In this document: one piece after another, positions 1-5,340 of the stretch | How positions within the stretch are numbered: the stretch's first letter is position 1 | Layout of the letters: each line of letters starts with the position of its first letter | Assembly: GCA_019245555.1 (NCBI GenBank) | Contig: JAFARH010000162.1 | Location: 1 to 5,340, forward strand | Direction: 5' to 3' | DNA: 5,340 nt | DNA from: Betaproteobacteria bacterium | Lineage (GTDB): Bacteria; Pseudomonadota; Gammaproteobacteria; Burkholderiales; SG8-39 | The notes under the pieces: generated by a model | Database searches by the model: none | What the model saw: only the letters and a program-made list of their open reading frames with translations | What the model was told of the DNA's origin: nothing | Translations under genes and position numbers: made by a program

Positions 1-493
1 GCTGGTGGTGTGGGTCGACTTCTTCCGCGCCTTCCCGCCGCTCGTACTCCTCATCTTTCTTTTCGCCGGACTGCCCTTCGCCGGCCTCGAGCTCGGCGGC
101 TTCGCCTGCGTCTGCATCGCCTTCTTCCTGAATACCGGCGCCTACTACGGCGAGATCCTGCGCGCCGGCATCGAATCCGTTCCGTCGGGCCAGATCGACG
201 CCGCGCGCAGCACGGGACTGGGCCGCCTGCAGACCATGCTCTACGTCGTCCTGCCGCAAGCTGTGCGCAACGTGCTGCCGGACCTTCTCTCGAACACACT
301 GGAGGTCGTCAAGCTCACATCGCTCGGCAGCGTCGTGGCAATGCCGGAGCTGCTCTTCCAGGCGCGCCAAGCCCAGAGCCTGACGTACAACCCCACGCCG
401 ATCGTGGTCGCGGCGCTGATTTATTTCGTCATGCTGTGGCCGCTCGTGCGGCTCCTCAGCCGGCTGGAAAACCGGCAGCTCGCCCGGCGCTAG
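1..493 (+). CDS. Polar amino acid ABC transporter permease, C-terminal part (5' end outside window)
   Basis: Inner-membrane permease of the polar amino acid (HisM/GlnP/GltK-like) ABC uptake family, which with a periplasmic binding protein and an ATPase imports amino acids. The reading frame is open from base 2, so the gene begins upstream; the GTG at 5 is only an internal codon. About 163 residues are visible, against roughly 215-250 for the family, so the first 50-80 residues are missing. Numbering from the GTG, the 'DFFRAFPPLV' stretch (5-14) matches the family's conserved loop after its early helices. The EAA loop that contacts the ATPase lies at 63-84 (QIDAARSTGLG, ending in LP). It follows GEILRAGIESVP (49-60), and hydrophobic helices flank it. 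The protein ends in a basic tail at TAG 491-493. The substrate cannot be named from this fragment, and the ATPase and binding protein must lie outside the window. Confidence 0.93.
   Translation, partial: LVVWVDFFRAFPPLVLLIFLFAGLPFAGLELGGFACVCIAFFLNTGAYYGEILRAGIESVPSGQIDAARSTGLGRLQTMLYVVLPQAVRNVLPDLLSNTLEVVKLTSLGSVVAMPELLFQARQAQSLTYNPTPIVVAALIYFVMLWPLVRLLSRLENRQLARR
490..493. other. Shared stop site of two convergent genes (CTAG)
   Basis: The palindromic CTAG supplies the TAG of the ABC permease on the + strand (491-493) and the TAG of the DoxX gene on the - strand (492-490). The two coding regions therefore overlap by four bases, with no intergenic space. A short dyad, CGGC 485-488 and GCCG 493-496, surrounds it, but no T-tract follows on either strand, so I do not call a terminator here. 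Confidence 0.85.
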
Positions 494-960
494 CCGAAGT
501 CGGTCGCGCGGCGGCCGGCGGCACGCGTGCGCCGCTCCTGGCGCCAGAGCTGCTCGAGGCAATAGCGCCCGCCGCCGTGCGCGGCGAGGAAAACGAAGCC
601 GCCGACGATCGCGACATTCTTGAAGAAGTTGATCTGCTGCATGTTGTGCGCGGCGCCGGGCGCGTATTCCCAGAAGCGGTGCGCGACGAGGGTCGCCGCG
701 ACGGTGAAGAGGAGGAGCAGCACGGACGCGATCCGCACTTCCACGCCGAGCAGCAGCGCAAGACCGCCGAGGAACTCGAGCCCGGCCATGAGCGGCGCCA
801 CCACCGGCGCGAATGGCACGCCGCGCCCGTCGATGCTGTACATGAACGCCTGCAGGTTCATGAGCTTCTGCAGGCCCGAGGGCAGGAAGAGCGCTGCGAA
901 CGCGATCCGGCCTACGAAGAGAGCCAAGTCGTTGACGGTCGCAGCAGCCGTGCGGTCCAC
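490..960 (-). CDS. DoxX family membrane protein
   Basis: Small integral membrane protein of the DoxX/DoxD family. The family is named for a thiosulfate:quinone oxidoreductase subunit, but most bacterial members have no proven role; some are linked to redox or thiol stress. About 156 residues with four hydrophobic segments near 12-28, 52-72, 75-95 and 113-127. Family hallmarks are GLQKL after helix 1, GVP at 47-49, the conserved Glu62 before GGLALLLG, an HxFW motif (94-97), and FFKNVAIVGG (112-121) opening the last helix. The tail is basic (WRQERRTR). The start is uncertain. I use GTG 958-960; an in-frame TTG at 973-975 would add five residues, and neither has a clear Shine-Dalgarno. The gene lies 27 bp (12 bp with the TTG) downstream of the PPOX-like gene, so the two probably form one transcript. 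The family call is firm; the function is open. Confidence 0.9.
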   Translation of the reverse strand: MDRTAAATVNDLALFVGRIAFAALFLPSGLQKLMNLQAFMYSIDGRGVPFAPVVAPLMAGLEFLGGLALLLGVEVRIASVLLLLFTVAATLVAHRFWEYAPGAAHNMQQINFFKNVAIVGGFVFLAAHGGGRYCLEQLWRQERRTRAAGRRATDFG

Positions 961-987
961 GCCACGTCGCAGCAATTTTCGTGCGGC

Positions 988-1536
988 CTACGGCTTGGCG
1001 TTAGGCGACTTGGTCCGGTCGAGGGCGGGCCACTGCACCGAAATGGGCGGCAGCGGGCACTGCTTGCCGGTGATCCGCGCCACCGCCAGCGCATACACCG
1101 TGACTTCATCCAGGCGCGGATAGAAGCTCTTCGGTCGCCCCGGCACGCCGGTGCCGTATTTCGCGAGCAGCTGGTCGAAGAAGCGGATCTTGGCCGCACG
1201 GTCGTCGACGATGCGCACAGGGCCACAGGCGATGGCGCTGCTGTACGCGAGCCCGGTATCGCACTCGAAGCGGCCGTAGTCGAACACCTTGACCGGCTCA
1301 TCGACCTCGAAGCACGCGCGCGCGTCGCGCTCCACGTTCGAGCGCAGGTGCCCACGCGCGGCAGTGTTGTGCATGCCGATCTCGTCGCCGGAAAAGACGT
1401 GAAGCAACGGGACGATGTAAGGCGACCCGTCGGCGTTAATCGTTGCCAGGCGCCCGCAATACGCGCGCTCGATCAGCGCGCGTGCTGCGGAGTCGGCTAG
1501 CGCGCGGTCCTGCCGCCGCAGCTGGGGCGAGCTCAT
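988..1536 (-). CDS. Pyridoxamine 5'-phosphate oxidase-related, FMN-binding split-barrel protein (Nim-like)
   Basis: A 182-residue cytosolic protein of the PPOX-like flavin-binding split-barrel superfamily, closest in pattern to the NimA group, some of whose members reduce nitroimidazoles. Visible signatures are GRLATINADGSPYIVPL (28-44, first strands of the barrel), the short IGMHNTAARGHLRSNVERD stretch (53-71) where family members contact the FMN phosphate, and ARACFEVDEP (72-81). A later SAIACGPVRIVDD strand (100-112) is followed by a helix, KIRFFDQLLAKYG. The C-terminal 20 or so residues, rich in Pro and Lys, look like a family-unrelated tail. It starts at ATG 1534-1536 with only a weak GATGAG upstream. 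It is the first gene of a likely two-gene unit with the DoxX gene, and is divergent from the FMN reductase gene. The substrate is unknown; classical PdxH is unlikely because the substrate-binding motifs of PdxH are not apparent. Confidence 0.88.
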   Translation of the reverse strand: MSSPQLRRQDRALADSAARALIERAYCGRLATINADGSPYIVPLLHVFSGDEIGMHNTAARGHLRSNVERDARACFEVDEPVKVFDYGRFECDTGLAYSSAIACGPVRIVDDRAAKIRFFDQLLAKYGTGVPGRPKSFYPRLDEVTVYALAVARITGKQCPLPPISVQWPALDRTKSPNAKP

Positions 1537-1597
1537 GACTCATCGTAGCGGACGGGCATGTTTCTGGCACGGGTCCACGAATTCCCTGGAGGTTCCC
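1537..1597. promoter_or_regulatory. Divergent intergenic region (promoters for the PPOX-like and FMN reductase genes)
   Basis: These 61 bp separate two divergently transcribed genes and should hold both promoters, an inference from layout. The + strand shows no convincing -10 or -35. On the - strand, GTGCCA and TACGAT lie 17 bp apart, each matching four of six sigma-70 consensus bases. The TACGAT ends only 5 bp before the PPOX-like ATG, which would give an almost leaderless message. In DNA this G+C rich such matches are weak evidence. Confidence 0.35.
1588..1592 (+). promoter_or_regulatory. Ribosome binding site of the FMN reductase gene
   Basis: GGAGG sits five bases before ATG 1598-1600. 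It decides the start: the frame is open further upstream to an ATG at 1535, but that codon overlaps the start of the divergent PPOX-like gene and has no comparable site. The protein beginning at 1598 (MADPITILGIAGS) also matches where the flavodoxin-like fold begins. Confidence 0.85.
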
Positions 1598-2173
1598 ATG
1601 GCAGACCCGATCACGATCCTCGGCATCGCCGGCAGTCTTCGCAAAGACTCGTACAACAAGGGCGCGCTTCGCGCCGCCCAGCAGCTTTGCCCGCAAGGCG
1701 CGAAGCTCGAGCTGTACGACATCGCCGGACTACCCCTTTTCAACCAGGATTACGAGCAGAAGCCCACGGCGAAGGTCACCGAATTCAAGCAGCGCATCCG
1801 CGCCGCGGATGCCATCCTCATCTCGACCGCCGAGTACAACTACGGCCTGCCCGGCGTGCTGAAGAACGCGATCGACGTCGCCTCGCGGCCCTACGGCGAC
1901 AATGCCTGGAGCGGCAAGCCGATCGCCCTGATGAGCGCGGCGATGGGCGTCGCCGGCGGCATCCGCGCGCAATACCAGCTGCGGCAGTGCTTCGTGTTCC
2001 TGAATCTCGACGCGGTGGTGCAGCCGGAGGTTGCCATCGGCAATGCCCCGCAGCGCTTCGACGCCGCCGGCAACCTGACCGACGAGACGTCGAAGAAGAT
2101 GATTGCGCAGCTGCTGCAGAACCTCGTCTACAAGGTGCGGCTCATGCGGCAGCCGATGAAGGCCGCCGCATAG
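1598..2173 (+). CDS. NADPH-dependent FMN reductase / quinone reductase (ChrR/YieF-type flavoprotein)
   Basis: A 191-residue flavodoxin-fold enzyme of the NADPH-dependent FMN reductase family. Members bind FMN and use NAD(P)H to reduce quinones, metal oxyanions such as chromate, or free flavin. Residues 5-21 hold the first strand and the phosphate-binding loop (GSLRKDSYNK, from 12). Residues 70-97 hold the ADAILISTAEYNYGLPG segment and LKNAID, the family's flavin-contacting signature. The usual Pro before EYN is Ala78 here, a mild variant. SGKPIALMSAAMG (105-117) is the next core strand, followed by GGIRAQYQLR. The length is close to that of ChrR-type enzymes (near 188) and shorter than ArsH. 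The gene is divergent from a second flavoprotein gene (PPOX-like) and ends 6 bp from the convergent lipoprotein gene. The family is certain; the physiological substrate is not, and the gene symbol is left blank for that reason. Confidence 0.93.
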   Translation: MADPITILGIAGSLRKDSYNKGALRAAQQLCPQGAKLELYDIAGLPLFNQDYEQKPTAKVTEFKQRIRAADAILISTAEYNYGLPGVLKNAIDVASRPYGDNAWSGKPIALMSAAMGVAGGIRAQYQLRQCFVFLNLDAVVQPEVAIGNAPQRFDAAGNLTDETSKKMIAQLLQNLVYKVRLMRQPMKAAA

Positions 2174-2180
2174 GCGCCTT
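2159..2180. terminator. Possible weak bidirectional terminator hairpin between convergent genes
   Basis: AAGG-C-CGCC (2159-2167) can pair with GGCGCCTT (2173-2180): eight base pairs with one bulged C and a five-base loop, GCATA. It covers the stop codon of the FMN reductase gene and abuts that of the lipoprotein gene. The + strand continues with only one further T, and the - strand has no T-tract after the stem. It is therefore a poor intrinsic terminator, though it lies where a bidirectional one would be expected. Confidence 0.28.
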
Positions 2181-2725
2181 TAGCGCAGCACCCGACCGTC
2201 TGCAGTCACGGTGACGCGATCGCCGGTCGCGAAGGTCGCGCCCTGCACGTTCACCCACTGCGTCGTGCCGTTGTCCATGCGGAGCTGGATCTCCTGGCCG
2301 GCGGCGCTGCCGCCAACAGCAGCCGATGGCGGATTCGCGGCAATCGCCTGGACGGTGCCAGTGCCCGGTGCCAGGATGGACACCGGGGCCGTCGCCGGTG
2401 CCGGCGTGGCGATCTTCACGATGCGGCCCGCGTCGGTCACCTGCACGCGGTCACCCTGGTGGAAGGCGTTGCTGTCCTGCGTGATGGCCTGCGTCGTGCC
2501 GTCATCCATGCGCAGTGCCAGCTGGTAGCCCTGGATCCAGCGCGGGCTGGTCGCTTCGCCGAGCCAGGTCCTGGGCGCGGTGCCGCCCGGGATCTGGACG
2601 CGCGCCTGGTGCACGTTCTCCACCGTGCCCGTACCCGGCTTGAACGCGTACGTGTTATCCGGCGGCGATGAGGCGCATCCGGCAGCGAAAGCAGATGCGA
2701 AAACGGCGAGCTTGAGAACCTTCAT
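2180..2725 (-). CDS. Predicted outer-membrane or periplasmic lipoprotein with two tandem copies of a small domain
   Basis: A 181-residue exported protein of unknown function. It begins with a short signal peptide (MKVLKLAVFASAFAAGC) and an acceptable lipobox, AAGC, with the lipidated Cys at 17. The residue after it is Ala, which by the Lol +2 rule favours outer-membrane sorting. The mature part has two related modules. Each starts with GTGTV (31-35 and 121-125), continues with LRMD(D/N)GTTQ (71-79 and 148-156) and ends with GDRVxVTxxGR (91-101 and 168-178). An Ala/Pro-rich linker (106-119) joins them. The module resembles the C-terminal part of SlyB/YcfJ-like lipoproteins, but I see no glycine zipper. 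The start is ATG 2723-2725, behind a perfect AGGAGGT; a GTG two codons earlier lies inside that site. The gene follows the Nudix gene by 40 bp in the same direction, so it may be read from the nuo operon or from its own promoter. Confidence 0.85.
   Translation of the reverse strand: MKVLKLAVFASAFAAGCASSPPDNTYAFKPGTGTVENVHQARVQIPGGTAPRTWLGEATSPRWIQGYQLALRMDDGTTQAITQDSNAFHQGDRVQVTDAGRIVKIATPAPATAPVSILAPGTGTVQAIAANPPSAAVGGSAAGQEIQLRMDNGTTQWVNVQGATFATGDRVTVTADGRVLR
2183..2365 (-). repeat. Second copy of the duplicated lipoprotein module
   Basis: This encodes the C-terminal module (GTGTVQAI through GDRVTV to the last residue). Similarity survives at the DNA level: 2260-2281 and 2491-2512 agree at 20 of 22 bases, 231 bp apart (77 codons). 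This copy is about 13 residues shorter than the first between its GTGTV and RMD motifs. Confidence 0.75.
2414..2635 (-). repeat. First copy of the duplicated lipoprotein module
   Basis: This encodes the N-terminal module (GTGTVENV through RMDDGTTQ and GDRVQV). Compared with the second copy it carries extra residues around PRTWLGEATSPRW, between the opening GTGTV and the RMD motif. Confidence 0.75.
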
Positions 2726-2729
2726 GGGC

Positions 2730-2736
2730 ACCTCCT
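2730..2736 (-). promoter_or_regulatory. Strong ribosome binding site of the lipoprotein gene
   Basis: On the - strand AGGAGGT runs from 2736 to 2730, with four bases (GCCC) left before ATG 2725. It is the strongest Shine-Dalgarno in the window and fixes the start of the lipoprotein gene. Confidence 0.9.
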
Positions 2737-2756
2737 AGGGGATAAAACCCCTGAGG
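2734..2756 (-). promoter_or_regulatory. Hairpin in the leader of the lipoprotein gene, overlapping its ribosome binding site
   Basis: AGGGG (2737-2741) and CCCCT (2748-2752) form a perfect five-pair stem around the loop ATAAAA. CCT 2734-2736 and AGG 2754-2756 can extend it to eight pairs with one bulge. In the - strand message the 3' arm takes up the first three bases of AGGAGGT. It follows the Nudix stop by about 9 bp. It lacks a T-tract after the stem, so it is not a standard intrinsic terminator. It could be a processing or RNA-stabilising element, or modulate translation; both are inferences. Confidence 0.45.
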
Positions 2757-2765
2757 CGCTGCAAG

Positions 2766-3305
2766 CTATGTGCCGAAAGTCTTAACCCATAGGAGCGCGG
2801 CCATGGTCTTGGAATCGGTAATGCGGCCATCCTTCACCATGGCGATCGCTTCATCGAAAGGCACGATCAGCGTCTCGACGAATTCGCCGGCATCGAGCTG
2901 CGCCGAGCGTACTTTGCTTAGCTTGCGGGCGACAAACAGCTCGATCGCCTCGTCCATGCAGGCAATCGAGGTGTGCATCACACCGAGGCGCTTCCACTCG
3001 CCTGCGCTGAAGCCGGTCTCTTCCAGGAGCTCGCGCTTGGCGGTGTCGAGATGCGGCTCGTTCGGCTCGAGCTTGCCGGCGGGCAGCTCGATGAAGTCCT
3101 TGTGGTGCGGGTAGCGAAACTGGCGCTCGAGCAGCAGGCGTCCATCGTCAAAGAGCGGCACGACAGCCACCGCGCCCGGATGCTTGACGTATTCGCGTAC
3201 GCCCTGCGTGCCGTCGGGCAGGCGCACAACGTCGCGCTGGACCTTCAGAAGTAAGCCGTCAAAGACCCGTTCGCCCGAGACGAAATGCTCAGTGAGGTCT
3301 TTCAC
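2766..3305 (-). CDS. Nudix hydrolase, ADP-ribose pyrophosphatase type
   Basis: A 179-residue cytosolic Nudix enzyme, by pattern of the ADP-ribose pyrophosphatase group (NudF-like), which splits ADP-ribose to AMP and ribose 5-phosphate. The Nudix box is intact at residues 77-99: Gly77, Glu83, Arg91-Glu92, the metal-binding Glu95-Glu96, and Gly98-Phe99 fit GX5EX7REUXEEXGU exactly. Before it come GVREYVKHPGAVAVVPL (35-51) and LERQFRYP (59-66), typical of this group, whose N-terminal strands support dimerisation. The start is GTG 3303-3305, just 3 bp after the nuoN stop, with no good Shine-Dalgarno and no better early start codon. It is probably translated by reinitiation from nuoN. A Nudix gene downstream of nuoN is, as I recall, common in betaproteobacteria, often with a small DUF2818 gene between; none fits here. 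The exact substrate is not proven by sequence. Confidence 0.93.
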   Translation of the reverse strand: MKDLTEHFVSGERVFDGLLLKVQRDVVRLPDGTQGVREYVKHPGAVAVVPLFDDGRLLLERQFRYPHHKDFIELPAGKLEPNEPHLDTAKRELLEETGFSAGEWKRLGVMHTSIACMDEAIELFVARKLSKVRSAQLDAGEFVETLIVPFDEAIAMVKDGRITDSKTMAALLWVKTFGT

Positions 3306-3308
3306 CCG

Positions 3309-4802
3309 CTAGAGGCGCGAGACCGCCACGACGCACAGCGCCATCAGGCTCTGCGGCAGGATGCCGAAGACGAGGAGGAAGAGCCCATTGAGCGACATCA
3401 CTACCTGCGTGCCGCGCGGCTGGCGCACCGGCGTGGTCTCGACCGGATCGTCGAAATACATGAGCTTCACCACGCGCAGGTAGTAGAACGCGCCCACCAG
3501 CGAGAGCAGCACTGCGGCCACGGCGAGCCAGACGTGGTCGGCCGCCACCGCGGCCTGGAACACCGCCAGCTTGGCGTAGAAGCCGGCGGTCGGCGGGATG
3601 CCGGCGAGCGAGAACATGATCACCATCATGAGGAACGCGTACCACGGATGCCGGCGGTTCAGGCCCTTCAGGTCGTCGAGGTTCTCGCAGTCGAAGCCGG
3701 CATGCGACAGGAAGAGCAGCATGCCGAAGGAGCCGAGCGTCATGGCCGTATAGACGACCATGTAGAAGAGCGAAGCGCTGTAGGCGTCGGTGCGGTTGAG
3801 CCAGTTGCCGCTCGACCAGCCGCTGAGGAGGCCAAGCAGCATGAAGCCCATGTGCGCGATCGCCGAGTACGCCAGCATGCGCTTCAGGTTCGATTGCGCG
3901 ATCGCGGTGATGTTGCCGAGGGCAATCGACAGGATCGCGAGCAGCCCCAGCATCTGCTGCCAGTCGGGCGCGAGCGCCGGCAGCCCGTTCACCAGCATGC
4001 GCACCGCCATGGCGAATGCAGCGATCTTGGGTCCCGAGCTGATGACGAGCGTCACCGGCGTCGAGGCGCCGTGGTACACGTCCGGGATCCACATGTGAAA
4101 CGGCACGACGCCGATCTTGAAGGCGAGCCCGGCGACGACGAACACCACGCCGAATACGAGGAAGCTGCGGTCGGCGGCGCTGTCGACCTGGCGTATGACG
4201 AGCTGCGCCACGTCGGTGAGCGTGAGCGTCCCTGTCGCGCCGTAGACCATCGACATGCCGTAGAGCAGCAGGCCCGAGGACAGCGCGCCGAGCACGAAGT
4301 ACTTCATCGCCGCCTCGGTCGAGGCCGCCGAATCGCGGTTCAGCGCCACCAGCGCATAGAGGCAGAGCGACATCAGCTCGAGGCCGAGGTACACCGTGAG
4401 GAAGTTGTTGGCGCTGATGAGCACCATCATGCCGAGCAGCGCAAAGAGGAGCAGCGTCAGGAACTCCGGGCGAAGCTGCCCGCGCTCGAGGAGATAGCTG
4501 CGCGAGTAGACGAGCGCCACCGAAACCGAGAGGTAGCAGAGGAGCTTCAACAGGCTCGACAGCGGATCGGAGACGAAGAGACCGTTGAAGAGGTAGTAGC
4601 GGCCGTCCGGCGTCTGCGCCATCACGAAGAGGGTGAGCAGCGCGCACGCCGCGAGCAACACCTGCGCGGCGGCATAGGTGATTCGCCGCCCCTCATCCTT
4701 CACGTAGAGGTCGAAGATCATCAGCGCGCACGCGCCGATCAGCAGCACCACCTCGGGCGCTGCCGGGATGTGATTGACCAGGACGATACCGATTGGCGTC
4801 AT
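3309..4802 (-). CDS. nuoN: NADH-quinone oxidoreductase subunit N (complex I)
   Basis: A 497-residue antiporter-like membrane subunit of respiratory complex I, forming one of the proton channels of the membrane arm; E. coli NuoN is about 485 residues. Hydrophobic helices run through nearly the whole length. The charged residues of the channel are present: Glu142 in YLGLELMSL, Lys167 in EAAMKYF, Lys229 in LAFKIG, His236 in PFHMWIPD, Lys259 in SSGPK, Lys307 in NLKRMLAYS, and Lys411 in FYAKLAVF. The first five and the last correspond to Glu133, Lys158, Lys217, His224, Lys247 and Lys395 of E. coli NuoN. The ATG at 4800-4802 overlaps the nuoM stop as ATGA, indicating translational coupling. The gene ends at TAG 3309-3311. 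It appears complete and functional. Confidence 0.98.
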   Translation of the reverse strand: MTPIGIVLVNHIPAAPEVVLLIGACALMIFDLYVKDEGRRITYAAAQVLLAACALLTLFVMAQTPDGRYYLFNGLFVSDPLSSLLKLLCYLSVSVALVYSRSYLLERGQLRPEFLTLLLFALLGMMVLISANNFLTVYLGLELMSLCLYALVALNRDSAASTEAAMKYFVLGALSSGLLLYGMSMVYGATGTLTLTDVAQLVIRQVDSAADRSFLVFGVVFVVAGLAFKIGVVPFHMWIPDVYHGASTPVTLVISSGPKIAAFAMAVRMLVNGLPALAPDWQQMLGLLAILSIALGNITAIAQSNLKRMLAYSAIAHMGFMLLGLLSGWSSGNWLNRTDAYSASLFYMVVYTAMTLGSFGMLLFLSHAGFDCENLDDLKGLNRRHPWYAFLMMVIMFSLAGIPPTAGFYAKLAVFQAAVAADHVWLAVAAVLLSLVGAFYYLRVVKLMYFDDPVETTPVRQPRGTQVVMSLNGLFLLVFGILPQSLMALCVVAVSRL

Positions 4803-5340
4803 TGCTTAGCCGTGGCGAGGTGCTTGAGCAGATCGTTGACCGAGCTATGCATCACTTCGGTGAAGGGCAGCGGATAGGTGCCCATCCAGAGGACCGCGGC
4901 TGCGAGAAGCGCGAGCACCAGGAATTCGCGCCGGTTCAAGTCGGTGAGCTGCTTCACGTGGTCGTTCGCCACCGGCCCGAAGATGACGCGCTTGTACATC
5001 CACAGCGTATAGGCGGCGCCGAGCACCATGGTGGTCGCCGCAGCGAACGCGAGCCAGTAGTTCACCTTCATCGCGCCCATGATCACCATGAACTCGCCGA
5101 CGAAGCCGCTCGTCGCCGGCAGCCCCGAATTGGCCATGGCGAAAAGCATCATGAAGGAAGCGAACTTCGGCATCGTGTTGACCACGCCGCCGTAGTCGGC
5201 GATGGCGCGCGTGTGCATGCGGTCGTACATCACCCCCACGCAAAGGAACATCGCCGCCGAGACGAAGCCGTGCGAGATCATCTGCACCAGTCCGCCTTCG
5301 ACGCCGTAGGCGTTGAACAGGAAGAAGCCGAGCGTGACGA
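4799..5340 (-). CDS. nuoM: NADH-quinone oxidoreductase subunit M (complex I), C-terminal part (5' end outside window)
   Basis: The final 179 or so residues of the second antiporter-like subunit of complex I. Family length is near 500, so about two-thirds of the gene lies beyond the right edge. The frame stays open to the edge (translating as VTLGFFLFNAYGVEGG before LVQMISHG), so the GTG at 5287 is not a start. Visible landmarks are the conserved His in QMISHGFVSAAMF, then VGVMYDRMHTR. Next come the NSGLPATSGFVGEFM segment with the conserved channel Glu, a helix ending TLWMYKRVIFGP, and a final transmembrane helix (LVLALLAAAVLWMG). The TGA at 4801-4799 overlaps the nuoN ATG by four bases. The upstream nuo genes are expected outside the window to the right. 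Confidence 0.97.
   Translation of the reverse strand, partial: VTLGFFLFNAYGVEGGLVQMISHGFVSAAMFLCVGVMYDRMHTRAIADYGGVVNTMPKFASFMMLFAMANSGLPATSGFVGEFMVIMGAMKVNYWLAFAAATTMVLGAAYTLWMYKRVIFGPVANDHVKQLTDLNRREFLVLALLAAAVLWMGTYPLPFTEVMHSSVNDLLKHLATAKQ

Noticed and set aside
458..476. GCCGG/CCGGC hairpin near the end of the permease gene
   Set aside because: Only five base pairs, located inside the coding region with no T-tract after it; such short stems are expected by chance at this G+C content.
10..1500. A long + strand frame running from the permease through the DoxX and PPOX-like genes
   Set aside because: It lies out of frame in the permease and antisense to two well-supported genes, and gives an Arg/Ala-rich product with no recognisable family. 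It is a compositional shadow.
1535..1597. Upstream start (ATG 1535) for the FMN reductase gene
   Set aside because: It would overlap the divergent PPOX-like start, lacks a ribosome binding site and adds 21 residues that do not fit the fold. ATG 1598 has GGAGG at the right distance.
2726..2731. GTG 2729-2731 as the start of the lipoprotein gene
   Set aside because: It lies within the AGGAGGT ribosome binding site. ATG 2723-2725, with correct spacing and a normal signal peptide, is the better start.
3289..4647. A second - strand frame of about 450 codons inside nuoN
   Set aside because: It is the +1 shadow of nuoN, with an Arg/Pro/Ala-rich product and no hydrophobic helices or motifs. No frameshift is needed, since nuoN is intact.
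3285..4877. A stop-free frame of about 530 codons on the + strand, antisense to nuoN
   Set aside because: Its product would be almost entirely Arg, Glu, His, Gln and Ala with no domain pattern. This is the usual mirror of a G+C-rich membrane protein gene with strong third-position bias. nuoN on the other strand has every expected catalytic residue.

Overview
The window is about two-thirds G+C, has tightly packed genes and carries no mobile element, tRNA, rRNA or CRISPR array that I can see. The composition, the gene families and a Nudix gene attached to the end of a complex I (nuo) operon suggest a betaproteobacterium or a close relative. That assignment is an inference from family resemblance, not a database result.

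Layout, left to right. (1) 1-493, + strand: the C-terminal part of a polar amino acid ABC transporter permease, cut by the left edge. (2) 490-1536, - strand: a two-gene unit, with a flavin-binding split-barrel (PPOX/Nim-like) protein first in transcription order and a DoxX-family membrane protein after it. The DoxX gene converges on the permease so closely that both stop codons lie in one CTAG. (3) 1598-2173, + strand: an NADPH-dependent FMN reductase/quinone reductase-type flavoprotein, divergent from the PPOX gene across 61 bp. (4) 2180-2725, - strand: a predicted lipoprotein built from two copies of one small domain. It is convergent with the flavoprotein gene, with 6 bp between them. (5) 2766-5340, - strand: the 3' end of a nuo operon, in transcription order nuoM (cut by the right edge), nuoN and a Nudix hydrolase of the ADP-ribose pyrophosphatase type. 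nuoM and nuoN overlap by an ATGA, and only 3 bp separate nuoN from the Nudix gene, so the three are almost certainly co-transcribed.

How the genes work together. NuoM and NuoN are proton-pumping membrane subunits of NADH:quinone oxidoreductase. The Nudix enzyme probably removes ADP-ribose or related nucleotides, a plausible companion to NADH-dependent respiration. The middle of the window (DoxX, PPOX-like, FMN reductase) looks like a small redox or detoxification neighbourhood, but no single pathway is demonstrated.

All coding space is accounted for and no stretch of 300 bp lacks a gene. I do not see convincing evidence of a new system. The observations most worth a second look are the internally duplicated lipoprotein, the hairpin overlapping its ribosome binding site, and the direct nuoN-Nudix junction.
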